From Bacillus sp. AFS006103 (GTDB lineage Bacteria > Bacillota > Bacilli > Bacillales > Cytobacillaceae), in the NCBI GenBank assembly GCA_002559145.1, contig NTXX01000087.1, positions 1 through 64,000 on the forward strand: a DNA stretch of 64,000 bases. Direction: 5' to 3'. Both the position numbers and the translations under genes were made by a program. A model generated the notes under the pieces. It was not told the origin of the DNA and did no database searches. It worked only from the letters and a program-made list of their open reading frames with translations. Positions 9,448-17,443 of the stretch are shown here, in pieces (within the stretch, counting starts at the first letter, position 1; each line of letters starts with the position of its first letter).

Positions 9448-11652
9448 CTACGATGTAGGTACACTATTACTTTTATGACAGTTCTTACACTCAGCGTGCT
9501 GAGCTTCATGAATTGGTTTGGTGTGACAAGCTTGGCAAGTTTTGTCCTTATTCGCAATCGCTTTAACAACAATCGGATCCTGGCTATCATGACACCCAGC
9601 ACATTTGATATCTCTATTTTTATGCTCGGTTGTTAATGTATTACTATGACATCCAGTGCAGTTATCAGACATTTCCGTGTTAACGTGGAGTTCATCATGG
9701 GAAGCTTCACCATGGCAAGCGGAACAGGATAGATTTTTATCCTTAATCGCTTGAATTACTTTGGTATCCGTGCTTTGGTGGCAGGTGTTGCAGGTAATCG
9801 GATTACCATCTTTATCTGTTCGTTCATCCCTAGCATGTTCATGTGTCAATGACTGGGCATGACATTTGGTGCATGATTCGTCACTAGTTTTATGGAGTTC
9901 AGGGATATCGTGATTGTTGAGGATTCTGGTTGGCGTGCTTAAATATCCTTCATACCCTTTTACTTGTGAACCAGGCTGGTGGCAAACGATGCAATCATAT
10001 TGCTCACGGTTTTCTGTTATCCGTATAGGGAAATAGGGATCCATGTTTTTAGGCTGATAATGGATAGTTGGTGTTGAACCGTGTGGAGCATAACCAACCC
10101 AATCTGCATTTGGATCACCATGACATTGGCTGCATCCAGCCGGGACTGTAATATAGTTATGGCAGTTTTCACAACGATTTTTAGAATGTGTGCCTCCAAA
10201 ACTTAACTTTTTACTATGCATATCTTCTAATACACCATTGGAACCGGCAAAGCTACTTACTGGATGGCAGGTTGTACAGTTTGAGGCACCGGAGTCCTTC
10301 ATGTCTGGATAGTCATTCGTATAAAATTTCCATTCCCGGCTTACCGAAAGTCCCGTTAAATCAGAAACTGTTAGTTTAACGGTATGATAGCTTTCATTTT
10401 TCAGAGTTTCTGATGGTGTATAGGTAACTTCCCCTGTGCCTCCATCAAATTTGAAGTCTGCTGCCTTTCCATCCAGTTCTAATGTAATGGAATCAGCTTT
10501 TACCGAACCATTTGGAGATTTAACAACAGCTGAAATCGTTGGTTTTAGATTGTCGACACCGTATTTTATGGGAGTTTCATTTGAAATGACTGGCTTGGCA
10601 GACATTGTAAAACTCCAAGATCTAGTAATTTTATTTCCTAGTTTATCTTCCGTATACAATGTGAGCATGTGATTGCCATTAGGAACTGTTCCTTCAAAAT
10701 TGATATAGGCTTGTTTATAAGAGGTAATGACATAGTTCCCATAATAGTCTATAGTCCCTTTATATCTAAAATTAATGTTTAACGGGGTTCCATCTAAAGA
10801 AAGGGTTACATTGTTCTTTATGTCTACCAAATCCTTAAGTTCTCCCCTAAATTTTAAAATCCCGTCTGTAATGACAGAACCATCCTTGAAATCATAAAGG
10901 CCGACTAGGTCTGGTGCAGATGAGTCAACGGTAAAAGTCCAAGTCCGTGTACCTAAAATTCCATTCGAATCCTTTGCTTCAAGGACAGCAGTATAAGTGT
11001 TGGATGGAAAATTGTAATTGTAGGTGACCATGCGCGTATCTCGATTGACATTCAATTTCCCAGAATCAACATAAGCATTATTTAATTTAAGTTTCACCGT
11101 ATCCCAATTTACTGCATTATTGTCACTCACGAAGGCGGATAGTTGGTTTAGCGTTACTTGTTCACTCTTGTCAGCAGGACTGATTGTTTCAAACTTTGGA
11201 GGCTCAGCAACTGTAAATGACCAAGAATCGCTTAGTAGGTTCGGTGGGCTGGCTTTATCATAAATACTAACGTCAACCGTATTGATGCCATCTTTAAGAT
11301 TTGCAGTATCATAGCTAATCGTTCCTTCTCTTCTGTCCGAGATAACGTACGATCGATTTCCATAGTAGTCCGTTACCCATTTACCTTTATACAGAAAAAT
11401 GGGTGATACTTCAGTTCCGTTTAACTTCAGTTTAACTGTTGTACTGTCCAATTCAGATAAACTTTTCACATACGCAGATATTTTTGGGTTAGAAAGTGTA
11501 ATCGTGGAGTTTTTTGCGGGATAGTGGTTGGAAAAGTATGTGTCAACTGCTGATACATAGAAGGTAATCAGTATTAAAGCTATAGTACTAAGTAGGAAAA
11601 CAATTAAAAAGTATTTGCGTCTCAATTTAAAACTTCCCATATTATGAGACAT
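9448..11652 (-). CDS. Membrane-anchored or secreted undecahaem cytochrome c with Ig-like domains
   Basis: A 734-residue protein with an N-terminal hydrophobic segment (FLIVFLLSTIALILITFYV, about 15-34) that is either a signal peptide or an anchor. Three to four Ig-like domains follow (to about residue 445), ending in SWSFT/TWTFT-type motifs. The C-terminal 280 residues hold eleven CXXCH motifs: CTTCH, CENCH, CSQCH, CIVCH, CTKCH, CNTCH, CSACH, CTGCH, CAGCH, CQACH and CKNCH. The last six are closely spaced with regular LxxEH or HxELH histidines between them, suggesting bis-His haems in a compact chain. It is divergent from the RCC1 gene. No other catalytic domain is seen, so an electron-transfer role is inferred. 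Confidence 0.9.
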   Translation of the reverse strand: MSHNMGSFKLRRKYFLIVFLLSTIALILITFYVSAVDTYFSNHYPAKNSTITLSNPKISAYVKSLSELDSTTVKLKLNGTEVSPIFLYKGKWVTDYYGNRSYVISDRREGTISYDTANLKDGINTVDVSIYDKASPPNLLSDSWSFTVAEPPKFETISPADKSEQVTLNQLSAFVSDNNAVNWDTVKLKLNNAYVDSGKLNVNRDTRMVTYNYNFPSNTYTAVLEAKDSNGILGTRTWTFTVDSSAPDLVGLYDFKDGSVITDGILKFRGELKDLVDIKNNVTLSLDGTPLNINFRYKGTIDYYGNYVITSYKQAYINFEGTVPNGNHMLTLYTEDKLGNKITRSWSFTMSAKPVISNETPIKYGVDNLKPTISAVVKSPNGSVKADSITLELDGKAADFKFDGGTGEVTYTPSETLKNESYHTVKLTVSDLTGLSVSREWKFYTNDYPDMKDSGASNCTTCHPVSSFAGSNGVLEDMHSKKLSFGGTHSKNRCENCHNYITVPAGCSQCHGDPNADWVGYAPHGSTPTIHYQPKNMDPYFPIRITENREQYDCIVCHQPGSQVKGYEGYLSTPTRILNNHDIPELHKTSDESCTKCHAQSLTHEHARDERTDKDGNPITCNTCHQSTDTKVIQAIKDKNLSCSACHGEASHDELHVNTEMSDNCTGCHSNTLTTEHKNRDIKCAGCHDSQDPIVVKAIANKDKTCQACHTKPIHEAQHAECKNCHKSNSVPTS

Positions 11653-11725
11653 TACTTGTCCCTCTCTTTCTAATTTCTACATTTTATAAGCAAATAACAT
11701 CTTTCATATAATCCCTCCGTTTTAG

Positions 11726-11745
11726 TTGTTCTCTTATAAGAACAA
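11726..11745. promoter_or_regulatory. Perfect inverted repeat at the undecahaem promoter (candidate operator)
   Basis: TTGTTCT and AGAACAA are separated by six bases. The repeat abuts the -10 of the minus-strand promoter, overlapping its expected transcription start. A half-site AAGAACAAT recurs at about 11848-11856 before the divergent RCC1 gene. The binding protein is unknown. Confidence 0.5.
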
Positions 11746-11772
11746 TATACCATGAAGGTTTTAAATTGTAAA
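11744..11772 (-). promoter_or_regulatory. Probable sigma-A promoter of the undecahaem gene
   Basis: On the minus strand TTTACA and TATATT are separated by 17 bp. This places a start near 11737, inside the inverted repeat, and gives a leader of about 85 nt. Confidence 0.5.
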
Positions 11773-11889
11773 TTATTGTAATTATATTGCTTGTCAATTT
11801 ACAAAAAATTAAAAATATTATATATTCTTTATAAGTAACAAAATATTCCTACATAAGAACAATCATTTTTATGAAGGGAGTGAACGGAA

Positions 11890-14880
11890 ATGAAAATTTC
11901 TAGGAGGGGTTGGATTAGAAAGCATCGCTTGTTTCATAGGGTCCGAATTATCATGCTGGCTATACTATTATTGTTAATGAGTTTTGTTTCTACTATTAGT
12001 CCGGTTAATGCATCAGGATATAACGTGGAAACTTCTCAAAAGTATGGAAAAATGATTGCAACAGGTTTAAATCATTCACTTGCTTTAAAATTAGACGGAA
12101 CTGTTGTTGCCTGGGGGAACAACTGGTATGGACAAACGGATGTCCCAACAGGTTTAAAAGATGTAGTGGCTGTCGCGGCAGGTGCATACCATTCATTGGC
12201 TCTAAAAAAGGACGGGACTGTTGTTGCTTGGGGGGATAACTGGTATGGGCAAACATACGTTCCGAGAGGTTTGAATAGCGTGGTGGCAATCGTTGCAGGC
12301 GGTTATCATTCATTGGCTTTAAAATCGGACGGAACGATTGTGGCATGGGGAGATAACTCCTATAAACAGAATAGTATCCCTGCGGGTTTGAATAACGTAG
12401 TGGCGATTTCGGCAGGTGTTTATCATTCATTGGCTTTAAAATCGGACGGGACTGTCGTTGCTTGGGGCAACAACTCGAATGGTCAAGTGAAGGTTCCTGC
12501 AGGATTGAATAACGTAGTGGCCATCTCGGCAGGCGGTTATCATTCAATGGCTTTAAAATTAGACGGGACTGTCGTTGCGTGGGGAACTAACTACGATGGG
12601 CAGACTAATATCCCCGCCGGTTTGAAAGATGTAATTGCAATTGATGGAGGTCTATACCATTCACTTGCATTGAAATCGGACGGGTCTGTCGTTGCCTGGG
12701 GAAACAATTACCAAGGGCAAACTAGGCTTCCAGTAGGTTTGAAGGACGTGACGGCAATTGTTACTGGGGGGTATCATTCATTAGCATTAAAATCGGACGG
12801 GACTGTCGTTGCTTGGGGGAACAATGCAAATGGTCAGATTAATGTCCCTCCAGGGCTAAGTTTATTGGATACCACACCACCAACAGCGAGCATTCAATAC
12901 AGTTCGGTTAACCCAACTAACCAAGATGTTGTGGCTACCTTAGTACCAAATGAACCAGTCACCGTCATAAATAATGAAGGCTCTTTAAAGTACACTTTCT
13001 CTGAAAACGGTACTTTTACATTCGAATTTAAAGATGCTGCGGGAAATCAAGGAATTGTCAAAGCTACGGTAACAAATATCGATAAAGTGGCTCCAACTAC
13101 AACTGTAAATTACAGTACAACTAGCCCGACCAATGGTAATGTTATTGCTACAATTGATCCAAATGAACCGATTACCATGACAAACAACGGCGGCTCTTTG
13201 AATTATACGTTTAGTGAAAATGGAAGCTTTACTTTCAAATTTATCGATGCTGCTGGAAATCCTGGTACAGCAGAAGCAACGATAGACAATATTGATACAA
13301 ACAATCCTACTGCAACAATAAGTTACAGTACAACCGACCCTACTAATGGTGACGTAGTTGCTACTCTTCATCCAAGTGAAGCTATTACCGTTACAAACAA
13401 CAGTGGAAATTTGGATTATACGTTTGCGAAAAATGGAAGCTTTACATTTGAATTTAAAGATTCCGCGGGGAATAAGGGAAGCACAACCGCTGAGGTAATG
13501 AATATCGACAAAGAGGTTCCGACTGCAACTGTTACCTACAGTAAATCAGACCCGACTAATGGCGATGTCATTGCTACTATTGTTCCAAATGAACATATTA
13601 CTGTAACAAACAACGGCGGCTCTTTGAACTATACATTTAATGAAAATGGTTCCTTTACTTTCAAATTTATCGATGCTGCAGGAAATCCTGGTACTGTAGA
13701 AGCAAATGTTACCAATATCGATAAAATTGCTCCAACTGCATCCATTAGCTACAGTACAACTAATCCAATTAATGGAAAGGTAATTGCCGCTATCAATCCA
13801 AGTGAAGCTATTAATGTAACTAACAATGAAGGCTCTTTGAACTATACTTTTGATGAAAATGGAACCTATACCTTTGAATTTGTGGATTCTGCAGGGAATA
13901 CTGGGAGTGCAATCGCTACAGTTACCAATATTGATAAAGTAAATCCAACAGCAACGGTTACCTACAGCTCAACTGACCCGACAACTCAAGAGGTTACCGT
14001 TTCTATAAATCCTAGTGAACAAGTAACTGTCTTAAACAATTCGGGTTCTACCTCCTATACCTTTACAAAAAATGGAACATTCATCTTCCAATTTGAGGAT
14101 ATTGCTGGTAACAAGGGATCTGTCGAGGCAACTGTATCAAATATATATATCAACGACAACCCTATCATTCAGTCCATTACAGTTCCCAACAGTCCAGTGA
14201 AAATAAACACCAACCTAAATATTAGTGCAGCTTTCAACGATGTTCAAAAAGATGATACACATACAGCATTGATTGATTGGGGAGACGGTCAAACTTCCAC
14301 TGGAACTGTCAATGAAATAAATGGTACAGGAACTGTGAGTAAAAATCATGCCTATAGTGAGCCTGGTTTGTATACTATTAAGGTAACAGTTACTGACCAA
14401 AATGGCGGGGCAGCCCAATCCACTTCACAATACATTGTGGTATATGACCCGCAGGGTGGGTATGTCACTGGTAACGGATCTTTCTATTCACCTCAGGGCA
14501 GCTATACTGCAGATCTCAATTATAATGGAAATGTTACATTTACAATTAATTCATGGTACCAAAACAAAAACTCAACAACTCCTACAGGTAATACAAACTT
14601 TCAATTTTCTATTATTAACAAGAATTTTACAAGCACATCCCTAGATTGGATGGCAATTTCCGACAATAAAGCAGAGTATAAAGGCAGCGGAAAATGGGAC
14701 AATCAATCAGGTTATGGTTTCCTTGTGACAGCAATTGACGGTGGATCAACCGACAAAATTAGAATAAAAATTTGGAACAAATCATCAGGGGCCATCATTT
14801 ATGATAATCTACCTGGCCAACCTGATACTGCTTTAGATGGGACAGTTACAAATGTCCAAGGAGACATTGATGTCCATTAA
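11890..14880 (+). CDS. Secreted RCC1-propeller / Ig-repeat / PKD protein
   Basis: A 996-residue exported protein. A long signal peptide ends near VNASG (residue 42). Seven tandem 39-residue RCC1-like repeats follow (each with YHSLALKSDGTVVAWG), enough for one seven-bladed propeller. Next come six Ig-like repeats of about 68 residues (TATISYSTTDPTNGDVVAT type), one PKD-like domain (about 760-850, ALIDWGDGQTSTG) and a C-terminal module like the post-COAP domain of other Bacillus secreted proteins. No haem motif or wall anchor is present. GAAGGGAG lies 8 bases before the ATG at 11890. It is the only plus-strand gene inside the secreted cytochrome cluster and is divergent from the undecahaem gene. 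A structural or adhesive role is possible but not shown. Confidence 0.88.
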   Translation: MKISRRGWIRKHRLFHRVRIIMLAILLLLMSFVSTISPVNASGYNVETSQKYGKMIATGLNHSLALKLDGTVVAWGNNWYGQTDVPTGLKDVVAVAAGAYHSLALKKDGTVVAWGDNWYGQTYVPRGLNSVVAIVAGGYHSLALKSDGTIVAWGDNSYKQNSIPAGLNNVVAISAGVYHSLALKSDGTVVAWGNNSNGQVKVPAGLNNVVAISAGGYHSMALKLDGTVVAWGTNYDGQTNIPAGLKDVIAIDGGLYHSLALKSDGSVVAWGNNYQGQTRLPVGLKDVTAIVTGGYHSLALKSDGTVVAWGNNANGQINVPPGLSLLDTTPPTASIQYSSVNPTNQDVVATLVPNEPVTVINNEGSLKYTFSENGTFTFEFKDAAGNQGIVKATVTNIDKVAPTTTVNYSTTSPTNGNVIATIDPNEPITMTNNGGSLNYTFSENGSFTFKFIDAAGNPGTAEATIDNIDTNNPTATISYSTTDPTNGDVVATLHPSEAITVTNNSGNLDYTFAKNGSFTFEFKDSAGNKGSTTAEVMNIDKEVPTATVTYSKSDPTNGDVIATIVPNEHITVTNNGGSLNYTFNENGSFTFKFIDAAGNPGTVEANVTNIDKIAPTASISYSTTNPINGKVIAAINPSEAINVTNNEGSLNYTFDENGTYTFEFVDSAGNTGSAIATVTNIDKVNPTATVTYSSTDPTTQEVTVSINPSEQVTVLNNSGSTSYTFTKNGTFIFQFEDIAGNKGSVEATVSNIYINDNPIIQSITVPNSPVKINTNLNISAAFNDVQKDDTHTALIDWGDGQTSTGTVNEINGTGTVSKNHAYSEPGLYTIKVTVTDQNGGAAQSTSQYIVVYDPQGGYVTGNGSFYSPQGSYTADLNYNGNVTFTINSWYQNKNSTTPTGNTNFQFSIINKNFTSTSLDWMAISDNKAEYKGSGKWDNQSGYGFLVTAIDGGSTDKIRIKIWNKSSGAIIYDNLPGQPDTALDGTVTNVQGDIDVH

Positions 14881-14933
14881 AAAATGTAAATAGACAGATA
14901 ATAATTTATCCTAAAATGTTAGTTAGATTAAGG

Positions 14934-14965
14934 AGGTGTCCCAAAAGCTTTGGGACACCTTTTTA
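14934..14965 (+). terminator. Intrinsic terminator of the RCC1/Ig gene
   Basis: A perfect 12-bp stem (AGGTGTCCCAAA / TTTGGGACACCT) with a three-base loop and TTTTTA. Confidence 0.93.
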
Positions 14966-15009
14966 GTGCTTTAAAAATAAAACGTTTTCTTTCGTAATAG
15001 CTAAGTCAG

Positions 15010-15058
15010 AAAAAAGACAGACGATAAATCCGTTTTTTTCGAATTTTATCGTCTGTCT
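15010..15058 (-). terminator. Intrinsic terminator of the second octahaem gene
   Basis: A 14-bp stem (AGACAGACGATAAA and its complement) with a 16-base loop, followed by TTTTTT on the minus strand. Confidence 0.88.
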
Positions 15059-15086
15059 GAATTTAGAATACAGCTTCTCGAGTTCT

Positions 15087-17117
15087 TTATGGACTAGTAA
15101 TAGTTACAGGGCCGTGCACGGCCTCAATAAATGAGTTATTATTACTATGACAAGCTGAGCAAACCTCTGCACTGTCCCTAGCATGGCCAGATTTAGCATT
15201 TTCATTCGTAGTATTTAATGAGACACCATTTTCATCATAAATTGCTTTTCCAGTTACACCATAAATCGATGTTTTTCCGTTGTGGCAGGTTAAGCAGAAA
15301 TCCCTCTTCTTTATGTCGGTCCAGTCCTCTACTTTAGATAAAGAAAAGTCCTGCTGGTTTTCATGACCTAGTTTATCCTTTAATAAGAATATGTTTTTTG
15401 CCCCATGTGTTTCATGACATTCCGCACAAGGTATTTGCCCATTTAGAGAATTACCATTAATTGCACTAATAATATGCTTCGAGTCACTATTGGTATAATA
15501 GCTTAATATATCTTTTGTTTTATTATTGGTTTGTTCTTGTTTCTCGCTATTATGACAGTTAAAACATAAATTATAATCTTCCACATGAGAAATTTTAGTT
15601 GTTATACCATCTTTCACTTGATCTGTAGTCGTAATTTGCCCAATAGCACTACTTTCTTTTTGATAATGAAGAACCTTGTAGGCACCAGCTTCTTCTGCTC
15701 TTTGTTTATAGGAATACGTATACCTGCCATGGCATGATTCACATAGCTGAATACTACTGTCAATCTCTCCAACTGGCTTCCCTTCCCACTCATCACTAGA
15801 TGGATGTTCGTAAACATAATGATCCTTTAATAAGTTTTGATTATCTTCACTCCACGTAAGATGTGGATTATGACAAGCTGTACATGAACCAGATTTTGTT
15901 TGATGTTCGGTAATGGCTTGGGTTTCATGCTTTGATTTAATACCTGAATCCGCATTTTCCATTTTAGGGGCCGCTGTTCCATCATGACAAGCCATGCAGT
16001 AATTTTCCGCTAAATTCTTACCTTCAAGGCTACTATTTGAACCAACATGGGTATTATGACAAATTGTACAGTTATTTACACTATTATTGTAATACCCATG
16101 TGGCTGCTTTTCTAAATTATCCATTTCCACCATCTTATAGCCATTAATAGAATAGGATTTAACAGCATTACTTACAGTTGTAAATTTTTTAATAACTGGA
16201 TAGAAGTTAAGCCCACCATCATCTAAGAGTGTTGATTCATTTGGCTGGCCAGTTGAAATTAAGCTAGTATTAAACTTTAACCAGTATGTTTCGCCCTGAT
16301 TAAGGTCATTTAATGTTAGTTCAATTATATTATTGGGAGAATCAAACTTAATGTTAGCAATCGGAACTGGTTGTTGTTGTTTGTCATAAACAATAAATGG
16401 GTTAACTATACTGTGTGAAAGTAGATCACTAAGTTCAATCTTAATTGTTTGATTTAAAGTCGCTCTAGTTATACCTTCATGCTTCAAAATATCAATATCG
16501 GCGGTAACATCTTCATCTTGATAGGACCCATCTTCTTTATATACTTTCTCCTTATATTTAAAAACACTCATCGTGATGGATTTAATATAAGGACGTTGAG
16601 CAGGAATTTCAGTTGTATTATTTGAAGCATCAGTGGCTTGGATTTTTAATTTATTAAGTTTTGTTGAAACGTCTGTTTTAAATGACCAGGAACCAGAGAT
16701 AGGAGTCAATACTTCCTCTGTTGCATCTGGATAAATTACTTTCATTACTATTGGTTGATCTACCGCCTGATTATCTGAAACAAATCCCTTTACTACCACT
16801 CCGTCACTTTGCAAAGAAATACTATTCACCGTAATAGAGGGACGAATAGTATCTGGAGCTGGTTCAGTTACTAGGGAATCGGCTGAAACGACAGGAGCTT
16901 CAACTGCAGCTCCTTCAGTTGGTATTGGGTCTGTAGCTGGTGACGGATTTTCAGTAGGAGCTAGGACTTCAGCTGGTGCAGGATCAGTAGTTGAAACTGG
17001 GTCTACAGCTGTTGCAGGATCTTCTGCTATTGCTTGAGAGGGAAGAATAATGGATACAGCAATAAATAGTAATACTATCATGATATTTAATTTTTTGAAT
17101 TTGATTTGTGCTTTCAT
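15087..17117 (-). CDS. Secreted octahaem cytochrome c
   Basis: A 676-residue exported protein. A signal peptide ends near SQAIAED (residue 33), followed by a proline/threonine/alanine-rich linker (about 34-90) that may span the wall. An Ig-like domain (about 90-175) and a Big_5-like domain (to about 335) come next. Eight CXXCH motifs follow: CTICH, CMACH, CTACH, CESCH, CFNCH, CAECH, CLTCH and CSACH. The haem region is paralogous to 6463-9192, with the same order and landmarks (YCMACHDGT, CxACHNPHL, KDHYV, ETHGAKN, YGVTGKA). AAAGGAAA precedes the ATG. The promoter region carries three phased TTCACA boxes. Extracellular electron transfer is inferred from the architecture. Confidence 0.9.
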   Translation of the reverse strand: MKAQIKFKKLNIMIVLLFIAVSIILPSQAIAEDPATAVDPVSTTDPAPAEVLAPTENPSPATDPIPTEGAAVEAPVVSADSLVTEPAPDTIRPSITVNSISLQSDGVVVKGFVSDNQAVDQPIVMKVIYPDATEEVLTPISGSWSFKTDVSTKLNKLKIQATDASNNTTEIPAQRPYIKSITMSVFKYKEKVYKEDGSYQDEDVTADIDILKHEGITRATLNQTIKIELSDLLSHSIVNPFIVYDKQQQPVPIANIKFDSPNNIIELTLNDLNQGETYWLKFNTSLISTGQPNESTLLDDGGLNFYPVIKKFTTVSNAVKSYSINGYKMVEMDNLEKQPHGYYNNSVNNCTICHNTHVGSNSSLEGKNLAENYCMACHDGTAAPKMENADSGIKSKHETQAITEHQTKSGSCTACHNPHLTWSEDNQNLLKDHYVYEHPSSDEWEGKPVGEIDSSIQLCESCHGRYTYSYKQRAEEAGAYKVLHYQKESSAIGQITTTDQVKDGITTKISHVEDYNLCFNCHNSEKQEQTNNKTKDILSYYTNSDSKHIISAINGNSLNGQIPCAECHETHGAKNIFLLKDKLGHENQQDFSLSKVEDWTDIKKRDFCLTCHNGKTSIYGVTGKAIYDENGVSLNTTNENAKSGHARDSAEVCSACHSNNNSFIEAVHGPVTITSP

Positions 17118-17281
17118 AAATGGTCATTTCCTTTTTGCTTCGTCATGTGTGTTCTGATGCTTAAGGTTCAATGGTAATGAGTTTATTTGTTTGCAAGGTT
17201 ATTAATATATAAATGTATTTTTATTATATTAATCTACATTATTATTATACTTTTATTGTTAATGTAAGTGGATAACAATCC

Positions 17282-17333
17282 TGTGAAGAATTATTGTCTA
17301 AATTGTGAAGTTGATTATTGACGATTTTGTGAA
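17282..17333 (-). promoter_or_regulatory. Three phased TTCACA boxes (ResD-like) upstream of an octahaem gene
   Basis: On the minus strand GTTCACAAA, CTTCACAAT and CTTCACAGG occur at 24- and 22-bp intervals, about two helical turns apart. They lie 30 to 80 bp upstream of a TATAAT at 17244-17249 that lacks a good -35. The known ResD consensus (TTTGTGAAT, complement ATTCACAAA) matches eight of nine bases in the first. Control by ResD or a relative is inferred. Confidence 0.4.
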
Positions 17334-17343
17334 CATATGCTTA

Positions 17344-17379
17344 AATAAAAATAAGAAAACAGCCCACCGAAGTGAGCTG
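17344..17379 (-). terminator. Intrinsic terminator of the hexahaem operon
   Basis: CAGCTCAC and GTGGGCTG (one G-T wobble) enclose a UUCG tetraloop, followed by TTTTCTTATTTTTATTT on the minus strand. Confidence 0.85.
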
Positions 17380-17443
17380 CCTTTTTAAAACTTAAATATT
17401 CCATTCAGGGCTATCAAATAGTAGGGCTATTTGATGGCTTTTT

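Larger units (their letters stand above)
17118..17443. other. Regulatory gap between octahaem and hexahaem genes
   Basis: A 326-bp AT-rich gap. For the minus-strand octahaem gene it has a TATAAT (17244-17249) and three upstream TTCACA boxes. It also holds the hexahaem terminator, and a second hairpin (17410-17438, GCTATCAAATAG with its near-complement) followed by T-run on the plus strand, where no gene needs it. No small ORF with a good ribosome site was seen. Confidence 0.5.

Noticed and set aside
12005-12547. 180-codon minus-strand open frame across the RCC1 repeats
   Set aside because: It is a shadow of the repeated RCC1 coding sequence on the opposite strand.
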